A stretch of DNA of 64,000 bases from NCBI GenBank assembly GCA_000435075.1, contig FR890653.1, positions 14,424 to 78,423 of the forward strand, in the 5' to 3' direction. This document shows, piece after piece, positions 33,401 through 41,803 of the stretch. The position numbers were made by a program, and so were the translations under genes. The notes beneath the pieces were generated by a model, which ran no database searches, was not told the DNA's origin, and saw only the letters and a program-made list of their open reading frames with translations. This DNA is from Bacteroides sp. CAG:770 (GTDB taxonomy: Bacteria; Bacteroidota; Bacteroidia; Bacteroidales; UBA932). The stretch's first letter is position 1; each line of letters starts with the position of its first letter.

Positions 33401-35154
33401 ACGGAAATTTCTATCCGAAAACCAAGCAGATTGAAGGAAAACTCTCCCTGTCCGGATTTGATTTGGGATATGCGGAACCATTCCTGAAATCCGTGTTCAG
33501 CAGCATGGACGGCCGTCTTTCAGGAGACATTTCATTCAACGGCCCGCTGGAGAAACTTGAGATTGACGGAAACGACCTGACTCTCGCCGACGGAAAACTC
33601 GGGGTGGACTTCACGAAAGTCACGTACAATGTGTCCGGCCCGCTGTCCGTAAGCAGCAGTGGCCTGAGATTCCACAACATGGACATAAGCGACAGGTTCA
33701 ATGCCAAAGGAACTGTCAACGGACTCATCGGCTGGGACCACTTCAGGGACATGACCTTCGACACCGGCATCAGGTTCAGCAAGATGGAGGTCCTGAATCT
33801 TAGAGAATCCGACAACCCGTCATTCTACGGCAATGTTTCGGCAACTGGTGAGGTCGCCATAACAGGGCCTCTCAATGCCATAATTCTCTCCGCAGACGCG
33901 AAGACCGACAAGCAGGGCGATTTCCATATTCCACTGAACACCTCGTCATCGGCAGGAACGTCCAACCTGCTGACATTCAAGGAGCCATATAAAGAAATAA
34001 TCATTGACCCTTATGAGGAAATGATGCGGAGGCTCAAGGAAAAAGAGAAGAAATCAAATGATTTCGGAGTAAGGCTGAAGGTCAATGCCACACCGCAGGT
34101 TTCCGCCAACATTGAAATAGACAAAGCAGCCGGAAACGTCCTGACCGGATACGGAAACGGACTCATTGACCTGGACATCAGGCCCAGCACCGGTGTTTTC
34201 AGCATCAACGGAAACTACAGCATCACGAGCGGTGTCTATCATTTCGTGGCTCTGGGAATCGCAAAGAGGGATTTCACCATACAGGACGGAAGTTCCGTGA
34301 GATTTACCGGAGACGTGATGGACAGTGACTTGAACATCAATGCATTATACAAGACTAAGGCATCTGTCGGGACATTGATAGCGGATACGACTTCCACTTC
34401 TACAAGAAGGACTGTGGAGTGCGGTATCGCCATCACGGACAAAATCAAGAACCCACGGCTGGATTTCTCCATCAACATTCCGGACCTGGATCCAACCACA
34501 CAGGGACGGGTGGAAAGCGCACTGAACACCCAGGACAAGGTCCAGAAACAGTTGCTGGCACTTCTGCTCACCAACAGTTTCCTGCCTGACGAGCAGTCCG
34601 GCGTCACGAATACATCTTCGTCAATGCTATACACCAATGTCTCGGAAATCATGGCGGGACAGCTGAACAATATACTCCAGAAGTTGGATATCCCGCTGGA
34701 CTTCGGACTTGATTACCAACAGGATGTGAGCGGTTCCAACATATTCGATGTAGCTCTTTCCACAGCCTTGTTCAACAACAGGGTAATCGTGAACGGAACC
34801 ATCGGAAACAGGCAGTACAAGTCCAGCACCTCAAGTTCGGACGTGGTGGGAGACCTTGACATTGATGTGAAACTCGACAAGCCGGGAGCAGTCAGGCTGA
34901 ACCTGTTCTCCCACTCGGCTGACCAATATACCAATTATCTGGACAACAGCCAGAGAAACGGTATCGGACTTACATACCAGAAAGAATTCAACACCTTCGG
35001 TGAAATGATACGGAACATGTTCCGGAGCAGGAAGCGCAAACAGGAAATCGAGGCGGAAAAACTTCAGGAACAGCAGAATGAGAGACAAATTAAAATCAGA
35101 ATCGAAGCGGATGACGCAGCTAAAAAGAGAAGAAATGGAAAAAAGCAACAATAA
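30481..35154 (+). CDS. tamB: Translocation/assembly module TamB-like protein
   Basis: 1557 residues. One N-terminal transmembrane anchor (about residues 22-45), then a very long region of repetitive beta-strand sequence typical of AsmA/TamB proteins, which form a hydrophobic groove bridging the periplasm. The C-terminal TamB domain (DUF490) is clear: residues about 1290-1500 with GVFSINGNYSITSGVYHF, a Gly/Asn pattern and LDYQQDVSG...VIVNGTIGNR. A charged coiled tail follows (KRKQEIEAEKLQEQQNERQ). Implicated in phospholipid transport and outer-membrane protein assembly. The gene is divergent from tsaD and overlaps the next gene by 20 nt. The start may be at an internal Met (residue 29) because a -7 box abuts the first ATG. 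Confidence 0.88.
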   Translation: MIQLSLAPGQRQKRQELKKAVKIVYLTIMTIVALIVAALIAVQSPAVQTYMADKILASLKNSIDGDITIGKIHVAPFKAVMLKDVAVIDRHPFPDTSGAAPVDTFFSARYVTASLSVKNLTSPDGGIYLSSAKVTDGQFNLTIEPGIDSASSSTNLKRIFHLGNSDKNEEKKDKEVFSISNVKLEGMRFRMVNYKQDRTAYGSDSINWFDLDVSDINLSGRDLKLKGPVMSGTCDKLSFREKSGFECLLLSGKAKVGNGKTIVDDLRIKDDWSDITLPSFVMSYKDTDSWSYFTSDVRMTGQIKPSIVSMKTLGYFAPALKNFRLAARLEGDVDGYVNDLSVKDIRIRTSDADGYRDWADHEGHGISGTITGSVVGLPDSYGMMTEATLSHIRFTSSGLEHFIKGWAPGASLNISNLCKGSRLEFSGRMRGPLNRLHVHGIITDGAGKVNANAHIFNVIDKYRPLEIGGTVQTESLDISRIVAGVPIGPCDMRAGLSATLAEDGPDVRIDSLHVDRLNVLGYDYTGLSAAGTYSQEAFNGRIVCSDPNLNFLFQGIFTLSSKTNNALYKFYANLGYADLNALNIDKRGTSKVSFTTQANFTRVSGEDIIGNIDVNDILLEDDHGIHNIGDIEISSHARNDMNRVKFTSSFADISYVGSKFFASFMRDLQTVTTKKELPSLYRDPGSTWDGNRYDLSFRFHDTKDLLSFIAPGAYIADSTALTLSIDDDGAMEARLKSGRLAYKDKYLKGIDLRIDNSGKQLTGILNAGEVSASPILAKSCNLQILADNDSIGLGFRYDNESELANRGEIILNGNIYRDDKDSLAVRASFLPSYIYLKPNLWKIASNDINIHKETAKVDSLAIIGNGQTILLDGGWSASRTDTLRLNMDKFDISLVNAFTSFDMDIKGRVTGRAMLISPAREKTGLLMGIVCDSTGFGGREVGTLRVGGVWDEEKQGFSYACRNLLYGNQTFGANGNFYPKTKQIEGKLSLSGFDLGYAEPFLKSVFSSMDGRLSGDISFNGPLEKLEIDGNDLTLADGKLGVDFTKVTYNVSGPLSVSSSGLRFHNMDISDRFNAKGTVNGLIGWDHFRDMTFDTGIRFSKMEVLNLRESDNPSFYGNVSATGEVAITGPLNAIILSADAKTDKQGDFHIPLNTSSSAGTSNLLTFKEPYKEIIIDPYEEMMRRLKEKEKKSNDFGVRLKVNATPQVSANIEIDKAAGNVLTGYGNGLIDLDIRPSTGVFSINGNYSITSGVYHFVALGIAKRDFTIQDGSSVRFTGDVMDSDLNINALYKTKASVGTLIADTTSTSTRRTVECGIAITDKIKNPRLDFSINIPDLDPTTQGRVESALNTQDKVQKQLLALLLTNSFLPDEQSGVTNTSSSMLYTNVSEIMAGQLNNILQKLDIPLDFGLDYQQDVSGSNIFDVALSTALFNNRVIVNGTIGNRQYKSSTSSSDVVGDLDIDVKLDKPGAVRLNLFSHSADQYTNYLDNSQRNGIGLTYQKEFNTFGEMIRNMFRSRKRKQEIEAEKLQEQQNERQIKIRIEADDAAKKRRNGKKQQ

Positions 35155-35875
35155 GGGAAGACTCTTCCTGATTCCTTCCCCGCTGGGAGAAAATGACCCA
35201 CGCGAGGTAATACCTGACGGAGTTTTGTCAATGCTGCCTAAGCTTACCACATATGTTGTGGAGGCTACGAGGACAGCCAGACGATACCTGTCCGCAGCCG
35301 GTCTCAAAGGGCATATCCAGGAACTGGAATTCCATGAACTGAATGAGCATACGAAACCTGACGAAGTAAAGGCCCTTCTGACATTGTTCGACAACGGCAA
35401 TGATGTCGGACTGATTACCGAAGCGGGACTCCCGGCTGTCGCCGATCCGGGCTCTCAGCTCGTAAGTCTGTGCCACAAGGTCGGCATTGAAGTCGTGCCT
35501 TGTTCCGGTCCTTCTTCGCTCATGCTGGCATTGATGGCATCCGGCCTCAACGGACAGTCATTCGCATTCCTCGGATATATCCCGGCCAAGACTGACGAGA
35601 GGAGGCAGGCGCTGAAAAGCATTGAAAAACATTCTCTTACGGAGCGTCAGACAAAGCTCTTCATCGAGACTCCGTACAGAAACGAGCAGCTTTTCAGGGA
35701 TATTCTTTCCACATGCCAGAACTCCACTGAACTTTGCATCGCAGCGAACATCACCATGCCGGACGCATTCATAAAGACCAAGACCGTCGGAGAATGGAAG
35801 AAATGTTCAGAGGGGAAGGAAATCATAGGCAAGCGCCCGTGCGTATTCCTGATTCTCGCCCATAGAAACGCTTAA
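35135..35875 (+). CDS. SAM-dependent methyltransferase, RsmI-like paralogue
   Basis: 246 residues from the ATG at 35135, which lies inside the 3' end of tamB. Tetrapyrrole-methylase fold: LFLIPSPLGE at the N-terminus, VVEATRTARRYL, GLITEAGLPAVADPG (SAM-binding region) and VVPCSGPSSLMLALMASG. RsmI 2'-O-methylates C1402 of 16S rRNA. Bacteroidetes carry this shorter, diverged relative (here LGE replaces the usual LGNLxD loop), so the rRNA role is inferred only by family. Leads into mtaB after 10 nt. Confidence 0.82.
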   Translation: MEKSNNKGRLFLIPSPLGENDPREVIPDGVLSMLPKLTTYVVEATRTARRYLSAAGLKGHIQELEFHELNEHTKPDEVKALLTLFDNGNDVGLITEAGLPAVADPGSQLVSLCHKVGIEVVPCSGPSSLMLALMASGLNGQSFAFLGYIPAKTDERRQALKSIEKHSLTERQTKLFIETPYRNEQLFRDILSTCQNSTELCIAANITMPDAFIKTKTVGEWKKCSEGKEIIGKRPCVFLILAHRNA

Positions 35876-35885
35876 AATATTGAAT

Positions 35886-37175
35886 ATGACCAAGAAAGCA
35901 TCATATATAACTCTCGGCTGCAAGTTGAACTATGCGGAAACTTCCACCTATGAAAGGAATTTCATAAAGGAAGGATATGAATCCGTACCCTGGACAGAGA
36001 AGGCCGACCTTTATGTCATCAACACATGTTCCGTCACAGAACATGCTGACAGGAAATCGCGCAATATAATAAGGAAGATTCACAGGACAGCGCCTGAAGC
36101 AACTGTCATCGTGACAGGATGTTACGCACAGCTGAAGCGTGCGGAGGTGGAAGCGCTCGAAGGCGTCAGCCTGGTTTTCGGGGCGGATGAGAAGAATTCG
36201 CTGGTAAAGACCACACTCGAATTCATCGGGGGACGCGAGTCAGTGCCGCAGGACCTTTCCGCCAATGATACTTTCGCTGCCTATTCAAGCGGAGAAGAGA
36301 GGACAAGGTCATTCCTGAAGGTCCAGGACGGATGCGACAACTTCTGCGCATACTGCACCGTTCCGTTCGCAAGAGGCCGCAGCCGCAGCATATCCATCGC
36401 CACCGCCGTAGAGGAGGCCAAGAAGATTGCCGCTGCAGGAGTAAAGGAAATTGTGCTCACCGGTGTCAATACAGGAGATTTCGGAAGGAAGACAGGAGAG
36501 AGTTTTCTGGATCTGCTCAAGGCTCTCAATGACGTGGAAGGCATTGAAAGATACAGGATTTCTTCCATTGAACCGAACCTTCTCACGGACGAGACCATCG
36601 ACTGGATAGCCTCAGGGACCAAGTTCCAGCCGCATTTCCATATTCCGCTGCAGAGCGGAAGCGACACTCTGCTGAAGGATGTCGGCAGGAAATATACGAC
36701 TGAGTTCTTCGCTTCGAAGATTGACTACATTCGGGAGAAAATGAATCCGAAGGAGGGTGAGGTCAATGCTGACGGAAGCAGGAAGCCTGACGTGTTCTTC
36801 GGCATTGACGTAATCGCGGGACTTCCGGGCGAGACCGACGAACTTTTCCTCGAGACATATAACTTCCTGAAAGACAGGGTGCGTCCGGCATTCATCCACA
36901 TCTTCCCTTACTCCAGGAGGCCCGGGACGAGGTCTGCCGCACGCAAGGACCAGGTCCAGGACTGCATAAAGACAAGGAGGGTGTCAATGCTGGAGGAACT
37001 TTGCAAGTCGCTCAACGAGGAGTTCATCGCATCGCAGAAAGGTGTACGGGAGAACGTCCTTTTCGAGGAGAGCTGCAACAACGGCATGATTGCAGGCTAC
37101 ACCGGCAATTATATAAAGGTAGAGAGGCCGTGGGACGAATCTCTCGCAGGAAAAATCGTGGAGGTGACATTATGA
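35886..37175 (+). CDS. mtaB: tRNA t6A37 methylthiotransferase MtaB
   Basis: 429 residues. Radical-SAM methylthiotransferase making ms2t6A37 from t6A37. N-terminal UPF0004 domain with cluster cysteines in TLGCKLNYAET, INTCSVTEHAD and VTGCYAQ; radical-SAM CxxxCxxC motif in DGCDNFCAYCTVPFARG; HIPLQSGSDTLL; C-terminal TRAM-like domain. ATG at 35886 chosen over an upstream TTG. The stop overlaps the next ATG (ATGA). It acts on the product of TsaD, also encoded in this window. Confidence 0.93.
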   Translation: MTKKASYITLGCKLNYAETSTYERNFIKEGYESVPWTEKADLYVINTCSVTEHADRKSRNIIRKIHRTAPEATVIVTGCYAQLKRAEVEALEGVSLVFGADEKNSLVKTTLEFIGGRESVPQDLSANDTFAAYSSGEERTRSFLKVQDGCDNFCAYCTVPFARGRSRSISIATAVEEAKKIAAAGVKEIVLTGVNTGDFGRKTGESFLDLLKALNDVEGIERYRISSIEPNLLTDETIDWIASGTKFQPHFHIPLQSGSDTLLKDVGRKYTTEFFASKIDYIREKMNPKEGEVNADGSRKPDVFFGIDVIAGLPGETDELFLETYNFLKDRVRPAFIHIFPYSRRPGTRSAARKDQVQDCIKTRRVSMLEELCKSLNEEFIASQKGVRENVLFEESCNNGMIAGYTGNYIKVERPWDESLAGKIVEVTL

Positions 37176-38116
37176 AGGCCAGACTCACATTTCTCGGGAC
37201 AGGAACATCCCAGGGAGTTCCAATCATAGGATGTCAGTGCAATGTGTGCAAAAGCATTGACCCTCATGCCAAAAGGTTCCGCTCGGCGGCATTGGTGGAG
37301 TATGGAGGCCTGACAATACTTGTGGATGCCGGTCCGGATTTCCGTATGCAGATGCTGCGTCATGGCATCTCTCATCTGGATGCCATCCTGCTGACACACA
37401 GCCACAGGGACCATACCGGAGGACTGGATGACGTAAGGTCATTGAATTACATTGACCAGCGTGCTGCTGAAATCTATTGCGAGCAGTCTGTCCTGGATTC
37501 TCTCAAGGAGGGTTTCGACTATGTTTTCGCAAAGAGGAAGTATCCCGGGGCTCCGGAATGGAACATACATCTCATTGACGAAAGGCCATTCTTCGTGGAG
37601 CCGGGAGATGAGGACAGGAAACTTGTATGGGTGCATGACAAGGGATATTGCTATCAGAATCCGGATGGTTCGACGACTCCTACTGATGACAACATCGTGT
37701 CGGAGGCGGAGCATGCAGAGGACTCTGATTTCTCCGGAGAGCTGAGATCGTCCACAGGAAAGGGCATTGAAATCATTCCCATCAGGGGAATGCATGACAA
37801 AATGCCTGTTCTGGGATTCAGATTCGGCAAAATTGCGTATATTACGGACATGAGTCTGTTGCCTGACAGGGAGCTCGTAAAACTACAGGGGCTGGAACAT
37901 GTTACCCTCAACACGGTGGGATATAAGCCTCACCACTCGCATTTCTCTCTTTATCAGGCAATTGACGTAGCCCGGAAAATCGGCGCAAAACATACGTGGC
38001 TGACTCATCTGTCACATACGTTTCCTGTCTATGGAGATTTCTGCGGACAGCTTGAGGAGATTGCGCCCGACATCGACATAAGGCCTGCGTATGACGGACT
38101 TGCAATCGAAGGGTAA
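37172..38116 (+). CDS. MBL-fold metallo-hydrolase (PhnP-like)
   Basis: 314 residues from the ATG overlapping the mtaB stop. Metallo-beta-lactamase fold with THSHRDHTGGLDDVR (HxHxDH), N-terminal FLGTGTSQGVPIIGCQCNVC, and a C-terminal His (THLSHTF). The GCxCxVC segment with nearby Asp/His resembles the structural zinc site of PhnP and relatives, which hydrolyse cyclic phosphodiesters. An acidic insert sits around residues 165-190. Its position right after mtaB suggests nucleic-acid or nucleotide metabolism, but the substrate is unknown. Confidence 0.85.
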   Translation: MKARLTFLGTGTSQGVPIIGCQCNVCKSIDPHAKRFRSAALVEYGGLTILVDAGPDFRMQMLRHGISHLDAILLTHSHRDHTGGLDDVRSLNYIDQRAAEIYCEQSVLDSLKEGFDYVFAKRKYPGAPEWNIHLIDERPFFVEPGDEDRKLVWVHDKGYCYQNPDGSTTPTDDNIVSEAEHAEDSDFSGELRSSTGKGIEIIPIRGMHDKMPVLGFRFGKIAYITDMSLLPDRELVKLQGLEHVTLNTVGYKPHHSHFSLYQAIDVARKIGAKHTWLTHLSHTFPVYGDFCGQLEEIAPDIDIRPAYDGLAIEG

Positions 38117-38133
38117 TTTACATTTAAGAGAAT

Positions 38134-38832
38134 ATGGAAAACATTGATAATAATACAGTTACAGAGCCCGTGATTTCCTTCAGGGATGCGGAAATCATGA
38201 ACGGTGAGACTTCTGTGATATATGACTTGGATATGGATGTATATCCTGGGGACTTCGTATATATAGTAGGTAAGGTGGGAACCGGCAAGACTTCCATCAT
38301 CAGGACCATCATTGCGGAAAACCCTCTGACAAAGGGGAATGGAACCGTATGCGGATACGAATTGAACGGTATCAAGGATAAGGACATTCCTTATCTCAGG
38401 CGTAAGATCGGTGTCGTTTTCCAGGATTTCCAGCTGCTGATGGACAGGAGCGTGGAGGACAATCTGGGGTTTGTTCTCAGGGCTACCGGATGGAAGGACA
38501 CGGAAAAAATCGACAAGAGAATCCGTGAGGTTCTGGAAAATGTGGGTATGGAGAACAAGGCGCACAAGATGCCTCACCAGCTTTCTGGCGGTGAACAGCA
38601 GAGAATTGCCATCGCAAGGTCTCTCCTGAATGACCCGGGCGTGATAATTGCTGATGAGCCGACCGGAAACCTTGATTCCGAAACCGCTGACGGTATCATG
38701 AAACTTCTCACGGGCATCAACAGGACCAAAGGGACTGCTGTGGTCATGGTTACTCATAACCGTAATATTTTCGACAGCTACCCCGGAAGGGTCATGCTCT
38801 GCAAGGACGAGAGTTGCAAGGAAATGTTGTAG
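38134..38832 (+). CDS. ftsE: Cell-division ATP-binding protein FtsE
   Basis: 232-residue stand-alone ABC ATPase. Walker A GKVGTGKTS, Q-loop VVFQDFQLLMD, signature LSGGEQQRIAIARSL, Walker B VIIADEPTGNLD, H-loop VMVTHNR. FQDFQLLMDRSVEDNL is characteristic of FtsE. Works with FtsX in the inner membrane to control peptidoglycan hydrolases at the septum. ftsX is not adjacent; Bacteroidetes commonly encode it elsewhere. nth follows after 4 nt. Confidence 0.8.
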   Translation: MENIDNNTVTEPVISFRDAEIMNGETSVIYDLDMDVYPGDFVYIVGKVGTGKTSIIRTIIAENPLTKGNGTVCGYELNGIKDKDIPYLRRKIGVVFQDFQLLMDRSVEDNLGFVLRATGWKDTEKIDKRIREVLENVGMENKAHKMPHQLSGGEQQRIAIARSLLNDPGVIIADEPTGNLDSETADGIMKLLTGINRTKGTAVVMVTHNRNIFDSYPGRVMLCKDESCKEML

Positions 38833-38836
38833 GACT

Positions 38837-39493
38837 ATGACAAAGAAGGACAGATATAAGGGAATCGTAGCCTGGTTCGAGGAAAATGTGCCGGTAGCGG
38901 AGACTGAACTCCACTACGATACGCCTTTCCATCTCCTGATTGCAGTCATTTTGTCTGCCCAGTGCACGGACAAGCGTGTCAATATGGTGACGCCTGCCCT
39001 GTTCGAGGCCTATCCTGACCCTCAGACACTGGCAAAAGCAAGTTTCGATGAGGTATTTCCTTTCGTCAGGAGCATTTCCTATCCGAACAACAAGACAAGC
39101 CACATCATCGAGATGGCCCGGAAGCTTGTCAATGATTTCGGCGGGGTCGTCCCGTCTGACATCGATGAGCTTATGAGTCTTCCCGGTGTCGGCAGAAAGA
39201 CTGCCAATGTGGTGGCTTCTATCGTCTATGACAAGCCTGTCATCGCGGTAGATACCCATGTCAGCCGTGTTTCCAAGAGGCTTGGGCTGTCTGACGGCAA
39301 GACGCCAGAGGCTATCGGAAAGGAACTTGAGGCCAACATTGACGAGGACAAAAGGGCAATTGCCCATCATTGGCTCATATTGCAGGGACGATATGTCTGC
39401 ACTGCAAGAAAGCCGCACTGCGAAGAGTGCGGACTGAAGGTGTGGTGCCGGGAGTATAGCCGGAACCTGCGCAAGAATGAACTTAAAATTTGA
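38837..39493 (+). CDS. nth: Endonuclease III
   Basis: 218 residues. HhH-GPD DNA glycosylase/AP lyase for oxidised pyrimidines. Helix-hairpin-helix LPGVGRKTANVV with the catalytic Lys; catalytic Asp in AVDTHVSRV; C-terminal [4Fe-4S] cluster cysteines in CTARKPHCEECGLKVWC. AQCTDKRVN is also typical. Co-directional with ftsE (4 nt) and the antiporter (18 nt). Confidence 0.96.
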   Translation: MTKKDRYKGIVAWFEENVPVAETELHYDTPFHLLIAVILSAQCTDKRVNMVTPALFEAYPDPQTLAKASFDEVFPFVRSISYPNNKTSHIIEMARKLVNDFGGVVPSDIDELMSLPGVGRKTANVVASIVYDKPVIAVDTHVSRVSKRLGLSDGKTPEAIGKELEANIDEDKRAIAHHWLILQGRYVCTARKPHCEECGLKVWCREYSRNLRKNELKI

Positions 39494-39511
39494 TAAGTAA
39501 CACATAACAAT

Positions 39512-41029
39512 ATGCACGAGATTATTCATTTCACTTCTGAAAACATATTTCTTATCGGGTCAATCCTGGTATTTACAGCGATAGTCGTTTCCAAAACGGG
39601 AAACAAATACGGTGTTCCTTCCCTCCTCATATTCCTGTTGGTCGGAATGCTGTTCGGAAGCGATGGACTCGGACTTGTATTCGACAATTATAATCTCGCG
39701 CAATTCCTCAGTATAGTAGCATTGTGCGTCATCCTGTTCACGGGCGGTCTTGAAACAAAATTCAAGGAAATCCGTCCCGTAATCGGACCTGGTGTCGTGC
39801 TTTCGACCTTGGGCGTCTTCCTTACGGTCATATTCACGGGAGCATTCATCTATTTCCTTTCCAGAATTGAGCGAATCGGATTGTCGCTGTCCATCGTGAT
39901 GTGTTTCCTGCTGGCAGCGGTAATGTCTTCTACGGATTCGGCCTCTGTATTCAGCATATTGAAAAACAGCAAGATGAGGCTCAAGCAGAATCTGAAGCCG
40001 ATGCTGGAGCTGGAGTCCGGTAGTAACGACCCGATGGCGTATGTCATGACGATTGTGCTCATCCAAGTTGCAAAGCTTCTTTATGAACCTGCATCAAGCA
40101 TAAGCGGCATCGACTATTCCCATCTGATTCTCAGTTCATTGCAGACACTCTTCCTGCAGATGACCATCGGTTCTCTGGCCGGTGTCGCTATCGGTTTCGC
40201 AGCCGTATGGACTCTGAAAAGGGTCAAACTGAACAGTGCTCCGCTCTACTCGATTTTGCTTCTTGCGGTCAGCTTCTTCGCATTCTCGATGACCCAGATG
40301 ATTCAGGGCAACGGCTATCTGGCAGTATATATCGCAGGCCTCATCATAGGAAACAAGCCGATGAACAACAGAAAGGAGATTCTCTCCTTCATGGACGGCA
40401 TGACCTGGATTATGCAGATCGGAATGTTCCTCAGCCTCGGTCTGCTCGTCAATCCTCATGAGATGCTGCATGTCGCACCTATCGCCCTTCTCATCGGTCT
40501 TTTCCTGATATTTGTAGGACGTCCTCTTACAGTATTTCTCTGTCTCCTGCCATTCCGGAAGATATCTTTCAGGGCCAAGTTGTTCACTTCGTGGGTCGGC
40601 CTGAAGGGTGCCGTACCTATCATATTCGCCACTTATCCTATCGTGGAAGGGATTCCGGGTTCGGAACAGATTTTCAATATCGTGTTCTTCATCACTCTGC
40701 TTTCCTTGATTTTCCAGGGCATGTCCATCCCAAGGGTTGCGAAAATGCTTCATCTGAATCTTCCTATGGAGAAGGTTCCTGAAACATTCGGCATCGAGAT
40801 TCCTGAGGAGGCGGGCAAGCTTCAGGATTATACATTGACAGATGATGACCTTGAAAGCGGCAACACTCTCAAGGAAATCCAGTTTCCACAGGGCGCAAGG
40901 GTGGTAATCATCCGAAGAGACGACAAGTTCATCATTCCTGACGGCAGCGTAGAACTGCAGAGCGGTGACCAGCTTCTCATCATATATGGAGAGGCGGATG
41001 AAGACCACCACATTCTCGGCAAGTTTTAG
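39512..41029 (+). CDS. Potassium/proton antiporter, CPA1 family (NhaP2/CvrA-like)
   Basis: 505 residues. N-terminal Na+/H+ exchanger domain with about 12-13 membrane segments (residues 10-400) and a transport-site region ELESGSNDPMAYVM (about 168-181) with the conserved Asp. The C-terminal soluble part (about 430-505; FPQGARVVIIRRDDKFIIPDGS) is a TrkA_C (RCK_C) ligand-binding domain, as in cytoplasmic K+/H+ antiporters. Likely role: K+ efflux and pH homeostasis. Last gene of the tamB-led operon; the two-component pair follows with its own promoter. Confidence 0.88.
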   Translation: MHEIIHFTSENIFLIGSILVFTAIVVSKTGNKYGVPSLLIFLLVGMLFGSDGLGLVFDNYNLAQFLSIVALCVILFTGGLETKFKEIRPVIGPGVVLSTLGVFLTVIFTGAFIYFLSRIERIGLSLSIVMCFLLAAVMSSTDSASVFSILKNSKMRLKQNLKPMLELESGSNDPMAYVMTIVLIQVAKLLYEPASSISGIDYSHLILSSLQTLFLQMTIGSLAGVAIGFAAVWTLKRVKLNSAPLYSILLLAVSFFAFSMTQMIQGNGYLAVYIAGLIIGNKPMNNRKEILSFMDGMTWIMQIGMFLSLGLLVNPHEMLHVAPIALLIGLFLIFVGRPLTVFLCLLPFRKISFRAKLFTSWVGLKGAVPIIFATYPIVEGIPGSEQIFNIVFFITLLSLIFQGMSIPRVAKMLHLNLPMEKVPETFGIEIPEEAGKLQDYTLTDDDLESGNTLKEIQFPQGARVVIIRRDDKFIIPDGSVELQSGDQLLIIYGEADEDHHILGKF

Positions 41030-41082
41030 GATTTCAAGACAGAAAAGGTTAAGGAAATAACGTTATTGTAACAACTCGACAC

Positions 41083-41090
41083 TATCTTTG
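41083..41090 (+). promoter_or_regulatory. -7 promoter element of the two-component operon
   Basis: TATCTTTG, 17 nt before the response-regulator ATG; the -33 region is weak. Confidence 0.55.
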
Positions 41091-41107
41091 CGGCAACAAC
41101 GGAAATT

Positions 41108-41803
41108 ATGGAACTCAAGAAAAAAATTCTCGTTGTAGATGACGAAGTCGACATTTGCAACATTCTGAAATTCAATCTGGACAAAGCCGGATTCGAGACA
41201 AGTATCGCACACTCGGCAGAAGAGGCACTTACAAGTGGAGTTGCGGGTTATGACCTTCTGCTTCTGGACATCATGATGGAGGGAATCTCGGGAATGCAGA
41301 TGGCTGCCATGATGAAAAAGAATCCTGAGACAGCAAACATTCCGATTATTTTCGTGTCGGCCAAAGATACTGAGGATGACAAAGTGGACGGGTTTGGCAT
41401 CGGTGCTGATGACTACATCTCCAAACCGTTCTCCATCAGGGAACTGATTTCCCGTGTGGAGGCGGTCCTCCGCAGGACATCTTCCACAAAGGAATCTGCC
41501 GGCAATCAAAGCATTATCACATACAAGGGACTGACAATCGACATTGACAGGAAGAGCGTTACCGCCGATGGAGTTACAGTCGAACTGACCAAGACCGAAT
41601 TCGAGATTCTTCAGCTTCTTCTGAGCAATTCCCCTCATGTCTATACCAGGGAAGAGATCCTGTCCAAGGTATGGCCTGACGAGGTCATCGTTCTCGGAAG
41701 GACGGTCGATGTCAATATTACCAGACTCCGCAAGAAACTTGGTGAGTATGGGGCTTGTATTGTGACCAGACACGGTTATGGTTATTGTTTCGAACAAAAA
41801 TGA
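41108..41803 (+). CDS. rprY: OmpR-family response regulator (RprY-like)
   Basis: 231 residues. Receiver domain (1-120) with acidic DDE pocket near VVDDEVDI, phospho-acceptor Asp in LLLLDIMMEG (about residue 57), signalling Ser in FVSAKD and Lys in SKPFSIRE. C-terminal winged-helix DNA-binding domain (about 135-231) with VELTKTEFEILQLL and GRTVDVNITRLRKKLG. The stop overlaps the kinase start (ATGA). The pair resembles RprY/RprX of Bacteroides fragilis in layout and type; the symbol is assigned by resemblance. Confidence 0.85.
   Translation: MELKKKILVVDDEVDICNILKFNLDKAGFETSIAHSAEEALTSGVAGYDLLLLDIMMEGISGMQMAAMMKKNPETANIPIIFVSAKDTEDDKVDGFGIGADDYISKPFSIRELISRVEAVLRRTSSTKESAGNQSIITYKGLTIDIDRKSVTADGVTVELTKTEFEILQLLLSNSPHVYTREEILSKVWPDEVIVLGRTVDVNITRLRKKLGEYGACIVTRHGYGYCFEQK

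Noticed and set aside
37001..37171. 57-codon N-terminal extension of the PhnP-like hydrolase
   Set aside because: It lies within mtaB in another frame; the true start is the ATGA overlap at 37172, where the family N-terminus begins.
38134..38832. ftsE without ftsX as a broken division locus
   Set aside because: Separate location of ftsX is common in Bacteroidetes; all ATPase motifs are intact.
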